A stretch of 53,757 nt of DNA from Oscillatoriales cyanobacterium (lineage in GTDB: Bacteria > Cyanobacteriota > Cyanobacteriia > Cyanobacteriales > Microcoleaceae), in the NCBI GenBank assembly GCA_004292955.1, contig RDXX01000063.1, forward strand, positions 1 to 53,757, in the 5' to 3' direction. The notes below the pieces were generated by a model. It saw only the letters and a list, made by a program, of their open reading frames with translations. It was not told where the DNA came from and ran no database searches. Made by a program: the position numbers and the translations under genes. Numbering within the stretch: the first letter of the stretch is position 1; each line of letters starts with the position of its first letter. This document shows, one piece after another, positions 16,198 through 23,768 of this stretch.

Positions 16198-16347
16198 TCA
16201 TCTGTCCCATTTAGAGCCTTTGGGTGGCGTACCTTCAAAAGGCTGAACGCCAGTAGCCGGATAATCGTCATCGCTCCGTCTAAAAATCCTCGATGCAGCT
16301 TCCGAAACGTAACGCATTGCGCCTACCACAGATTTAGAAAGATTCAT
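16198..16347 (-). CDS. Small conserved cyanobacterial protein, 49 residues
   Basis: ATG at 16347 follows AGAGAGGCGG and opens a 49-codon frame: MNLSKSVVGAMRYVSEAASR, then IFRRSDDDYPATGVQPFEG and a PPKGSKWDR tail. The ARIFxxxDDxYPxxGVQPFEG pattern is one I recall from short cyanobacterial proteins of unknown function (sometimes mislabelled isochorismate synthase). It has an amphipathic N-terminal helix and an acidic-turn, proline-bearing C-terminus. A terminator follows. Because the frame is short, the opposite strand shows a larger but meaningless ORF. Confidence 0.7.
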   Translation of the reverse strand: MNLSKSVVGAMRYVSEAASRIFRRSDDDYPATGVQPFEGTPPKGSKWDR

Positions 16348-16696
16348 AAGAACCGCCTCTCTTTTCTGGCTGTTGATACTTTATAGATTAGTCTGAGTTT
16401 CTGCCCTGCGATCGCTTTAGCAATATTTGTTTGAATTACTTATTAGTCTGCAACATCGAAGCAAACTGAAGCTTTTAGCAATTCAGTGTTTTGGTCGATC
16501 GCCCCAATCTCCTCATATATATTATTTCGCGATCGATTTGCTGAGATTGCTAAACTCGAAATTTTTAGCGATTCTACCATAATTATTTTGTACGAACCTA
16601 CACAAAAACCGCTAATACAGGGAATAAATCGCAAAATATTCCGACTCTCTCTGAAATCTTAATCAAACTTTTACAAAAAGATATGGTGTTTGTCAC

Positions 16697-16702
16697 TATA
16701 AT
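16697..16702 (+). promoter_or_regulatory. Probable -10 element of pncB
   Basis: A consensus TATAAT sits 32 bases before the chosen pncB start. Upstream TTTACA at 16670-16675 is too far for a standard -35, so another activator or an unusual spacing may be involved. Its position argues against the upstream ATG at 16683 as the start. Confidence 0.45.
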
Positions 16703-16733
16703 TAAAGAAACAAAGTTTGTCCGGGGTTTTTTG

Positions 16734-18137
16734 ATGAAAACTGCGACAGAAAGCCTGCACCTCACAGGTTTTGAGGAAATCTTAGAAGATCGGGAATTGA
16801 CGGTTTCTCCAGCAGATTACAGCCTGTTGACGGATCTCTACCAGCTAACGATGGCGGCTTGTTACGTCGGGGAAGGCCTCGACGATCGCCCTGCGAGTTT
16901 TGAATTGTTCGCGCGCAGGCTACCAGATGGTTTTGGTTATGCGATCGCCATGGGTTTGGCTCAGGCGATCGACTATCTAGAAAAATTGCGGTTCTCAGAG
17001 GCGCAAATTCAGGCTTTACAGTCCACCGGAATTTTTGCCGGGGCCCCCGAGCGATTTTGGGATCTACTCGCTTGGGCCCGCTTTACTGGCGATGTGTGGG
17101 CGGTACCCGAGGGGACGGCGGTATTTGCTAACGAGCCTCTCTTGCGGATCGAGGCTGCTCTGTGGCAGGCTCAGTTAGTTGAAACTTATTTGTTGAATGC
17201 AATCAATTATCAAACTTTAATTGCGACGCGGGCTGCGCGGCTGCGGGATGTGGCTGGCCCGGAGGCTAAGTTGTTGGAATTCGGGACGCGCAGGGCTTTT
17301 GGGCCTCAAGCTGCTGTCTGGGCTGCTAGGGCTGCTCTGGCTACTGGGATCGATGGTACTTCTAATGTTTTGGCTGCTTTGAAATTGGGCCGCAAACCTG
17401 TCGGTACGATCGCCCATGCTTTAGTAATGGCTGTGTCGGCTCTCGAAGGCAGCGAAGATGAGGCGTTTGCAGCTTTTCACCGCTATTTTCCGGGGGCGCC
17501 ACTGTTGATCGATACTTACGATACTGTGGCTGCGGCGCGGATGTTGGCCGATCGAGTAAACAGCGGTGAAATGCCCTTGCAAGGGGTGCGGCTGGATTCG
17601 GGGGATTTGGTAAAATTGTCTCGGGAAGTGCGATCGATCCTTCCGGGCGTGCCAATTATTGCTAGCGGCGATTTAGACGAATACGAAATTGCCAGATTAA
17701 AAAGTGCGGGTGCTTGCATTGACGGTTACGGTTTGGGAACAAAGTTGGTCAGCGGTTCGCCTGTCAACGGTGTTTATAAGTTGGTGGAAATTGACGGGAT
17801 TCCGGTGATGAAAGAAGCCAGCGGCAAGCTAACATATCCAGGAAAAAAGCAAATTTTTAGAACCATGAAAGATGGAGAAATTATCGGAGATTGTTTGGGA
17901 CTCACAGCGGACAATATTCACAATTCGGATGATCATTTACCATTAATGCAATTGGTTGTCAAGGATGGCAAACGATTGCACGAACCCGAGAGTTTGGAGG
18001 ATATCGCCAAACGAACTGCTGCTTCTGTCGCCAGTCTCCCGGCAGAAACTCGCCAATTAAATAACCCGATTTCGCCACCGATGGAAATTTCTACAGATTT
18101 GCAGACTCTCACTCAAAAAACGAAAAAGAGTCATTAG
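16734..18137 (+). CDS. pncB: Nicotinate phosphoribosyltransferase
   Basis: 467 residues. It converts nicotinate and PRPP to nicotinate mononucleotide, the salvage entry to NAD. Visible family motifs: LLTDLYQLTMAACYV at the N-terminus, FELFARRLPDGFGYAIA, EFGTRRAFGPQAA, GTSNVLAA, GTIAHALVMA with the catalytic-His segment, LIDTYDT, and VRLDSGDL followed by IIASGDLDEYEI for PRPP binding. The ATG at 16734 (MKTATESLHL) is preferred over 16683 because a TATAAT lies between them. First gene of a NAD group pncB-nadD-nrtR, with nadE slightly downstream, all on the same strand. Confidence 0.95.
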   Translation: MKTATESLHLTGFEEILEDRELTVSPADYSLLTDLYQLTMAACYVGEGLDDRPASFELFARRLPDGFGYAIAMGLAQAIDYLEKLRFSEAQIQALQSTGIFAGAPERFWDLLAWARFTGDVWAVPEGTAVFANEPLLRIEAALWQAQLVETYLLNAINYQTLIATRAARLRDVAGPEAKLLEFGTRRAFGPQAAVWAARAALATGIDGTSNVLAALKLGRKPVGTIAHALVMAVSALEGSEDEAFAAFHRYFPGAPLLIDTYDTVAAARMLADRVNSGEMPLQGVRLDSGDLVKLSREVRSILPGVPIIASGDLDEYEIARLKSAGACIDGYGLGTKLVSGSPVNGVYKLVEIDGIPVMKEASGKLTYPGKKQIFRTMKDGEIIGDCLGLTADNIHNSDDHLPLMQLVVKDGKRLHEPESLEDIAKRTAASVASLPAETRQLNNPISPPMEISTDLQTLTQKTKKSH

Positions 18138-18195
18138 TTATTTGTGTCAACGTCAGACTAAAACTTATGAAATATCTCGCTTATAGCATCGATCA

Positions 18196-18263
18196 GGTAC
18201 GTTGTTGGGCTTTAGCCCTCTTTATAGATATAGATAAAGAGGGCTAAAGCCCAACAACGTACC
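18196..18263. repeat. Dispersed palindromic repeat, GGTACGTTGTTGGGCTTTAG variant
   Basis: Near-perfect 68-bp inverted repeat (GGTACGTTGTTGGGCTTTAG outward, CTAAAGCCCAACAACGTACC back) with a TATAGATATAGATA loop. It is the GGGCTTTAGCCC variant of the GCGCTTAAGCGC family and lies between pncB and nadD, where it could attenuate or process the transcript. Confidence 0.9.
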
Positions 18264-18293
18264 TATTTCCCCATTACCCATTCCCAATTCCCT

Positions 18294-18893
18294 ATGCAAA
18301 GAATTGCCTTGTTTGGAACCAGTGCCGATCCACCTACTGCGGGACACAAAACAATCTTGAATTGGCTTGCTCAGCATTTTGATTGGGTAGCAGTTTGGGC
18401 GTCGGACAATCCTTTCAAGTCGCACCAAACATCCCTAGAACATCGATCGGCAATGCTGCTGTTAATGATTCAAGAAATTAATTCGCCCAGACACAACCTT
18501 TGCTTGCATCCAGAACTCAGCAGTCCGAGGACGCTAGAAACCGTGGAACAAGCAAGATTGCAGTGGCAGGATGCAGAGTTGACGATGGTAATAGGCTCGG
18601 ATTTGGTGGGACAACTGCCTCGCTGGTACAAATTTGAACAGTTGTTAAAAGAAGTAGAGTTACTGATAGTACCGCGGCCTGGTTATCCGTCAGAACAGTT
18701 AGATTTGTGGCAGTTGAAGCGCATGGGTGCAGAAGTGGCGATCGCATCTTTGAACGCTCCCGATGTTTCTTCAACTTCCTATCGGGAAACAGGAGACACG
18801 GAAGCCCTAACTCCGACTATCGAAGATTACATTAATCGGGAGCATTTGTACGCATGGCACGAGGCACAAAAAAGAGCGAAGGTTGCTCATTAG
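18294..18893 (+). CDS. nadD: Nicotinate-nucleotide adenylyltransferase
   Basis: 199 residues. It adenylylates nicotinate mononucleotide to deamido-NAD. Nucleotidyltransferase signatures: MQRIALFGTSADPPTAGHKT (the GTxxDPPTxGH nucleotide-binding loop; the usual FGGxFDP is here FGTSADP), DNPFKSHQ, MVIGSDLVGQLPRWYKFEQL, LLIVPRPGY, and the C-terminal ISSTxxR equivalent VSSTSYRE followed by IEDYINREHLY. It follows pncB with a palindromic repeat between, and its last 40 bp overlap nrtR. Confidence 0.9.
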   Translation: MQRIALFGTSADPPTAGHKTILNWLAQHFDWVAVWASDNPFKSHQTSLEHRSAMLLLMIQEINSPRHNLCLHPELSSPRTLETVEQARLQWQDAELTMVIGSDLVGQLPRWYKFEQLLKEVELLIVPRPGYPSEQLDLWQLKRMGAEVAIASLNAPDVSSTSYRETGDTEALTPTIEDYINREHLYAWHEAQKRAKVAH

Positions 18894-19603
18894 CTGACTT
18901 TAAAGTAGGAGTAGATAATGTAATTTTCTCCGTCGATACGGTGCAGAACCGCTTGTTGGTGCTGTTGCTAATGCGGCAAGACGAACCGTTTATCGATTCT
19001 TGGAGTCTTCCCGGTACTTTGGTGCGCCACGGAGAGTCTCTGGAAAATGCAGCTTACCGGATTTTGTCGGAAAAAATTCGGGTGGAAAATTTGTATCTGG
19101 AGCAACTGTATACTTTTGGAGAACCCGGACGCGATCCGAGAGAATTCACCAGGGGCGATCGCTATCTTTCGGTGAGTTACTTTGCTTTGGTGCGGTTTGA
19201 AGAAGCTGAATTGATTGCTGGAAGTGTAGTTGCAGGTGTCGGGCACCGCGTCGGCGGCATTGCTTGGTATCCCGTCCAACAAGTTCCGAAGCTAGCCTTC
19301 GATCACAATCAAATTCTCGAATACGGATACCGGCGACTCCGCAACAAACTTGAATACAGTCCCGTAGCTTTTGAAGTTTTGCCAGAGCTTTTTACTTTGA
19401 GCGATCTGTATCAATTGTATACTACTATTTTGGGGGAAAATTTTTCTGATTATTCTAATTTTAGAGCTCGATTGTTGAAATTGGGCTTTTTGTGCGATAC
19501 CCGTGTTAAGGTTTCGCGAGGTGCAGGGCGTCCTGCTAGTTTGTACCGCTTTGATGCTGCCGCTTTTGCTCCTTTCAAAAATAAGCCCCTAGTGTTTATA
19601 TAG
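18854..19603 (+). CDS. nrtR: Nudix-related transcriptional regulator of NAD genes
   Basis: 249 residues: a Nudix-like domain (about 14-150) plus a C-terminal winged helix (about 165-245, with LFTLSDLYQLYTTIL and RARLLKLGFL, then GAGRPASLYRF). The Nudix box is decayed: GESLENAAYRILSEKIRVENL lacks the catalytic REUxEE acids, as expected for NrtR repressors that sense ADP-ribose rather than hydrolyse it. ATG 18854 overlaps nadD by 40 bp, so the two are translationally coupled. The family controls NAD salvage and synthesis; pncB, nadD and nadE here are natural targets. I could not identify its operator with confidence. Confidence 0.9.
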   Translation: MARGTKKSEGCSLADFKVGVDNVIFSVDTVQNRLLVLLLMRQDEPFIDSWSLPGTLVRHGESLENAAYRILSEKIRVENLYLEQLYTFGEPGRDPREFTRGDRYLSVSYFALVRFEEAELIAGSVVAGVGHRVGGIAWYPVQQVPKLAFDHNQILEYGYRRLRNKLEYSPVAFEVLPELFTLSDLYQLYTTILGENFSDYSNFRARLLKLGFLCDTRVKVSRGAGRPASLYRFDAAAFAPFKNKPLVFI

Positions 19604-19804
19604 CTGTTCCTTGGATGACCTCGCCTAAAAATAGCCGCCACCGACGCTTGCTGAGAGTCGATCGCCAAATTTTAGACTAAGGTTAAATCTCTCAGATTAA
19701 TCCGTGGAGTCAATCTAAGATCTAAAATCTAAAATCTAAAATCGACTGACATTACGAGTTCAATTGAGTAATATGAGAAAACAATCTATTAAGGAGTGCA
19801 GCAG

Positions 19805-20110
19805 ATGAAAGACCCAGATCAATGTGCTAATATTCATGAAGTTCGCGAGGAAATTGATATCATCGATCGAGAAGTGATCGATGCTTTGAGCAAGAGATTT
19901 CAATACGTCATTGCAGCAGCCAGGTTCAAAACGAGTGAAGCGAGCGTTAGAGCGCCCGATCGCTTTCAGGCTATGTTACAACAGCGACGCGAGTGGGCTT
20001 TGGAATCGGGTTTGAATCCTGATGTGGTAGAAAAACTCTACCGGGATTTGGTCAATCATTTTATTGAGGAAGAATTGAAGCGTTACAAATCTGATTCAGT
20101 TGACAGTTGA
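19805..20110 (+). CDS. PchB-like chorismate mutase / isochorismate-pyruvate lyase
   Basis: 101 residues in the AroQ all-helical fold. An AAGGAG site eight bases before ATG 19805 fixes the start. MKDPDQCANIHEVREEIDII, then DALSKRFQYVIAAARFKTSE and RAPDRFQAMLQQRREWALES, then a helix ending HFIEEELKRY match PchB closely, including the active-site Arg of helix 1 and the K of FKxSE. PchB makes salicylate from isochorismate and also has chorismate mutase activity; which applies here cannot be told, and no salicylate synthase is nearby. The last residues and stop codon come from a TTGACAG heptamer array. Confidence 0.8.
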   Translation: MKDPDQCANIHEVREEIDIIDREVIDALSKRFQYVIAAARFKTSEASVRAPDRFQAMLQQRREWALESGLNPDVVEKLYRDLVNHFIEEELKRYKSDSVDS

Positions 20111-20127
20111 CAGTTGACAGTTGACAA
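20097..20127. repeat. Heptamer array (CAGTTGA)n ending the PchB-like gene
   Basis: Four units of CAGTTGA/CAGTTGACA phase. They encode the C-terminal SVDS and supply the TGA stop at 20108-20110. Confidence 0.9.
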
Positions 20128-20311
20128 CGACCTCTACCTAGAAGGAAGTGGATTGAAGTAATGAATCGTCTGATTTAACTTTCTCCTTAAAAGGGAGAGG
20201 CTTTCAACCAATTCTTTCTGGTAATGTTTCCCTACATTCAAGTCTAAGACTATAGGAAATTGAGTCCGCGCGAGCGGACTGCTAGCAAGATTTATTAGGT
20301 GACTTGGTAAT

Positions 20312-22147
20312 ATGAAAATTGCGATCGCACAACTCAACCCTACTATTGGTGATATCTGTGGCAACTCCAACCTAATTCTGGAGGCAGCGAAACAAGCGCA
20401 GATTGAGGGCGCAAACTTATTACTAACGCCAGAACTTTCCCTGCTGGGTTATCCGCCCCGCGATTTGTTGATGAACCCGAGTTTCATTGCAATTGCCACC
20501 GCACATTTGGAACAACTGGCGCAAGCTTTGCCACCGGAGTTAGCAGTCATTGTCGGCACTGCCGTACCTAATGCTGATGCTGTGAAACTAGGCGAGAAGT
20601 TATTATTCAACAGTGCTGTTTTGTTGCAAAATGGCGCAGTGCAACAAGTTTTTCATAAACGCTTGTTGCCTACCTATGATGTATTTGATGAAGATAGATA
20701 TTTTGAACCTGGACAAAACAGTAATTATTTCACTATTGGCGAAGTCAAAATTGGTGTGACAATTTGTGAGGATTTGTGGAACAATGAGGAGTTTTGGGGT
20801 AAACGCAGTTACGCGGGCGATCCTATTTCCGATTTGACAAAATTGGGCGTGGATTTAGTGGTAAATTTGTCGGCATCGCCTTATTCTGTTGGCAAGCGGG
20901 GAGTGCGATCGGCTATGTTGCAGCACAGCGCCATCCGCTCAGGGATACCGATTATTTACGCTAATCAGGTAGGGGGAAATGATGATATTATTTTTGATGG
21001 CAGCAGTTTTGCGGTGAATCGTCAGGGGAATTTGATTCGGGTATTGGCTTCTTTTGAAACGGATTTTGCTGTGCTGGAATATGACGAAAACAAACAAGAT
21101 TTGATGGGGGGTGGGAACGGGCAAGATGCCCGTTCCACAACTGATTTGGGATTAGGTGAAGGACAAAAACTAGGTTTAATTGGCAGTGGCGGGAACAGGC
21201 AAGATGCCCGTTCCACAACAGATTTAAGTTCTACAACAGATTTAAGTTTTGAACCGCCATTCGGGGATGCGGAAATTTGGGCGGCTTTGGTTTTGGGAGT
21301 CCGAGATTATGTTCGCAAATGCGGTTTTTCTAAGGTTGTACTTGGTTTGAGTGGCGGGATAGATTCGGCTTTGGTGGCGGCGATCGCCAGTTGCGCGATC
21401 GGGCCCGAAAATGTGTTAGGGGTGCTGATGCCTTCTCCTTACAGTTCGGATCATTCGGTTAATGATGCTTTGGAGTTAGCCCGAAATCTCGGAATTGCGA
21501 TCGAAATGTTGCCGATCGGCGATTTGATGAAAACTTACGATCGCACTCTCGGCGATTTGTTTCTCAATACCACTTTCGGAATTGCCGAGGAAAATATCCA
21601 ATCGCGCATTCGCGGCAATCTGTTGATGGCGATTTCTAATAAATTCGGACATTTGCTGCTTTCCACGGGCAATAAGTCGGAAATGTCGGTGGGTTATTGC
21701 ACTCTCTACGGCGATATGAATGGCGGATTGGCAGTCATTTCCGATGTGCCGAAAACTCGCGTTTATTCGCTTTGTCGGTGGCTGAATGCGGGGGGATATG
21801 TAGGGGCTGTACTCTCGTCCCCTGACAGCGCAATCATTCCAGTTAATATTATTAATAAAGCGCCTAGTGCTGAACTGAAACCGGGGCAAGTTGACCAAGA
21901 TTCTTTGCCTGCTTATGATGTTTTGGATGACATCTTGCAGCGGTTGATAGAACATCACGAATCAGTCCAACAAATTATCGCGGCAGGACACGATGAAGCC
22001 GTGGTTAAGCGTGTAGTAAAATTAGTCAGGCAATCGGAGTTTAAACGGCGACAAGCAGCCCCGGGTTTGAAAATTAGCGATCGAGCTTTTGGTACCGGTT
22101 GGCGGATGCCGATCGCCAAATCTTCCTCTTATGAAACGCATCATTAA
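20312..22147 (+). CDS. nadE: Glutamine-dependent NAD+ synthetase with repeat-derived linker
   Basis: 611 residues; it forms NAD from deamido-NAD using glutamine or ammonia. The N-terminal nitrilase-fold glutaminase has the triad E41 (TPELSLLGYPPRD), K117 (HKRLLPTYDVFDE) and C152 (TICEDLW). The C-terminal ATP-pyrophosphatase domain has the P-loop LGLSGGIDSALVA (about 342-354), STGNKSE and DVPKTRVYSL. Between the two, residues about 264-314 consist of translated copies of a dispersed palindrome (GGAACGGGCAAGATGCCCGT-type), giving NGQDARSTTDL and NRQDARSTTDLSSTTDL. The insertion is in frame in the interdomain linker. The stop overlaps the RTX-DUF192 gene. Confidence 0.95.
   Translation: MKIAIAQLNPTIGDICGNSNLILEAAKQAQIEGANLLLTPELSLLGYPPRDLLMNPSFIAIATAHLEQLAQALPPELAVIVGTAVPNADAVKLGEKLLFNSAVLLQNGAVQQVFHKRLLPTYDVFDEDRYFEPGQNSNYFTIGEVKIGVTICEDLWNNEEFWGKRSYAGDPISDLTKLGVDLVVNLSASPYSVGKRGVRSAMLQHSAIRSGIPIIYANQVGGNDDIIFDGSSFAVNRQGNLIRVLASFETDFAVLEYDENKQDLMGGGNGQDARSTTDLGLGEGQKLGLIGSGGNRQDARSTTDLSSTTDLSFEPPFGDAEIWAALVLGVRDYVRKCGFSKVVLGLSGGIDSALVAAIASCAIGPENVLGVLMPSPYSSDHSVNDALELARNLGIAIEMLPIGDLMKTYDRTLGDLFLNTTFGIAEENIQSRIRGNLLMAISNKFGHLLLSTGNKSEMSVGYCTLYGDMNGGLAVISDVPKTRVYSLCRWLNAGGYVGAVLSSPDSAIIPVNIINKAPSAELKPGQVDQDSLPAYDVLDDILQRLIEHHESVQQIIAAGHDEAVVKRVVKLVRQSEFKRRQAAPGLKISDRAFGTGWRMPIAKSSSYETHH
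21114..21214. repeat. Two coding-embedded palindromes in nadE
   Basis: GGAACGGGCAAGATGCCCGTTCC-like copies at 21114-21136 and 21191-21214, 77 bp apart, both translated in the same frame as QDARSTTDL. Non-coding relatives lie at 47099-47161 and 53533-53562. Confidence 0.9.
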
Positions 22148-23084
22148 ACGCAAAATGGTTAACATCGGCGGTACTTTCGGCTTCGATTTTCTTCTGGGAA
22201 CTCCCGGAAGCGATACTATGAGAGGATTTGCGGGGAATGACACTATCCAAGGTTTGGCAGGGAATGACCTGATTTTTGGCGATCGCGACAATGACTCGAT
22301 CGCCGGAAACGAAGGTGCCGATACCCTGTTTGGAGGTCAGGGAAGCGATACAATCTATGGAGGACAAGGTGAAGATGCGATTAATGGCGATCGGGGGAAC
22401 GATTTACTAATCGGCGGCGAAGGCAAAGATATCTTGACAGGAGGCGCGGGCGATGATTTATTTGTGCTAGAAAACACATCCCCTGCATCTACTGTCACCC
22501 AAGCCGATGTTATTACAGATTTTGGCAGCGGCAATGATAAAATTGTCTTGACAGAAGGCATCAAGTTTAGCGATTTGAATATTTCTATTTCTGAGAACCA
22601 AACTGTGATGCAAAATAAAAATTCTGGTAACTATTTAGGAGTAGTTTCAGGAAGATTTAATTTGACTGAATCAAACTTTATCTCAATGTTTGGTGGGATG
22701 GATATGGCTCAACTTTTGCCAGTTTCAGTGAATGCGATTTTGGGCGATCGGGCGATCGGGCTGGAAGTGGCAAAAACTCCCCAAGAACAAGCAATTGGCT
22801 TAATGTTTCGCACAGAATTGCCCGATGACAGGGGAATGCTTTTCGCGATCGCCCCCCCGCGCAATGTGCGTTTCTGGATGAGAAACGTGCAAATCGAGCT
22901 CGATATGATTTTTCTGCGCGAAGGGGTAGTGCAGGCGATAATTCCCAACGTACCGCCCTGTTTGAGCGACACCTGCCCCAACTACGGCCCCGATGTTCCC
23001 GTTGACGGAGTGATCGAGCTCAAAGGCGGTAGGGCGGCCCAGTTGGGACTCAAAGTGGGCGATCGAATTCCAAATTTGCCCTAA
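22131..23084 (+). CDS. RTX calcium-binding repeat / DUF192 fusion protein
   Basis: 317 residues from ATG 22131, which overlaps the nadE stop by 17 bp; ATG 22155 is an alternative. Residues about 12-115 contain eight or so RTX nonapeptides (GGQGSDTIY, GDRGNDLLI, GGAGDDLFV), which bind calcium in beta-rolls and usually mark secreted proteins. Residues about 200-312 are a complete DUF192 domain (QAIGLMFRTELPDDRGMLF, NVRFWMRNVQIELDMIFL, VIELKGGRAAQLGLKVGD). DUF192 proteins are normally small lipoproteins or periplasmic proteins of unknown role. No signal peptide is visible, so export, if any, would be by a type I system. I do not know this architecture as a described one. Confidence 0.85.
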   Translation: MKRIIKRKMVNIGGTFGFDFLLGTPGSDTMRGFAGNDTIQGLAGNDLIFGDRDNDSIAGNEGADTLFGGQGSDTIYGGQGEDAINGDRGNDLLIGGEGKDILTGGAGDDLFVLENTSPASTVTQADVITDFGSGNDKIVLTEGIKFSDLNISISENQTVMQNKNSGNYLGVVSGRFNLTESNFISMFGGMDMAQLLPVSVNAILGDRAIGLEVAKTPQEQAIGLMFRTELPDDRGMLFAIAPPRNVRFWMRNVQIELDMIFLREGVVQAIIPNVPPCLSDTCPNYGPDVPVDGVIELKGGRAAQLGLKVGDRIPNLP

Positions 23085-23088
23085 AAGG

Positions 23089-23196
23089 TATAGCCCTTCT
23101 CAGATAGGTTCGCGGACGTTGTTGGGCTTGGGCTCTCTTTGTTTAAGCGGTTATATAAGCTGTCAGTCATACCTCATCTTTCTGATAAATGCTATA
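23089..23196. mobile_element. TATAGC-type MITE-like element, copy A
   Basis: Ends TATAGCCCTTCTCAGAT and ATCTTTCTGATAAATGCTATA. The interior has an ACGTTGTTGGGCTT palindrome arm and the block TTATATAAGCTGTCAGTCAT shared with copies at 24177-24282 and 33929-34044. It starts five bases after the RTX-DUF192 stop. Confidence 0.75.
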
Positions 23197-23238
23197 TATG
23201 ATATCATGTCTGTTTGATTCGGAATTGTATGATGTTAA

Positions 23239-23310
23239 ATTTTGTAGGGGCGGGTTCACCAACAATAATTGCCCATAATCTACAATCTCATAAACCCGCC
23301 CCCGCCCATG
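23239..23310. repeat. Palindromic repeat (GTAGGGGCGGGTT / AACCCGCCCC)
   Basis: Imperfect inverted repeat of about 70 bp upstream of csx3, of the generic GGGGCGGG family also seen as a fragment near 420 and as a related form at 27922-27952 and 51160-51192. Confidence 0.55.
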
Positions 23311-23360
23311 CTATCGGACATGATATGATTCTGTAAAAACATTCAACATTTTTGCATCCA

Positions 23361-23690
23361 ATGAATCCTATTGAATTAACAATAATCCCGCATCAAACTC
23401 AAGACGGTTTAGCCTACCAACATTTACGCTTACGAATTACCACTCAAGACGGTATTATTATACCAGATGATTTACAAGGTTTGAAAATCCCTCAAAATGT
23501 TCAATTCAGCCAAGGAATTGTCATTGAAGGTAGAGGAGCAATTTGGCTGTACGGGTATTTAGTGCACGAATGCCATCCTGCTGCTTGGGTTGGATGTTAT
23601 GATCCGCGACTAGAAGGCGCCGTGGTAGTAGCAACTCATAAGCACGAAGTATCAGTGGGACAAATAATCAAATTGAACTTACCAACTTAG
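23361..23690 (+). CDS. csx3: Csx3/Crn3-family protein (cyclic oligoadenylate ring nuclease), orphan
   Basis: 109 residues from ATG 23361. The core GIVIEGRGAIWLYGYLVHE, CHPAAWVGCYDPRLEGAVVV and ATHKHEVSVGQII match Csx3 almost motif for motif. H72, D81, R83 and H93 correspond to the conserved His/Asp/Arg/His set of the ring nuclease active site known from archaeal Csx3, which cleaves cyclic tetra-adenylate to switch off type III CRISPR signalling. No cas gene or CRISPR array lies in the window. It stands alone as a single domain, whereas cyanobacterial Csx3 is often fused to an AAA ATPase. Active-site numbering against the archaeal protein is from memory. Confidence 0.85.
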   Translation: MNPIELTIIPHQTQDGLAYQHLRLRITTQDGIIIPDDLQGLKIPQNVQFSQGIVIEGRGAIWLYGYLVHECHPAAWVGCYDPRLEGAVVVATHKHEVSVGQIIKLNLPT

Positions 23691-23697
23691 TAATTTG

Positions 23698-23755
23698 GTT
23701 CGTAGTGAGGACTTCAGTCCGCATCCATAGAAGGACTAAAGTCCTCACTACAAAC
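23698..23755. repeat. Dispersed palindrome (TTCGTAGTGAGGACTTCAGT)
   Basis: Inverted repeat GTAGTGAGGACTTCAGTCC / GGACTAAAGTCCTCACTAC immediately after csx3; may serve as its terminator. A second member is at 37681-37735. Confidence 0.85.
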
Positions 23756-23768
23756 AAATTGTACAACG

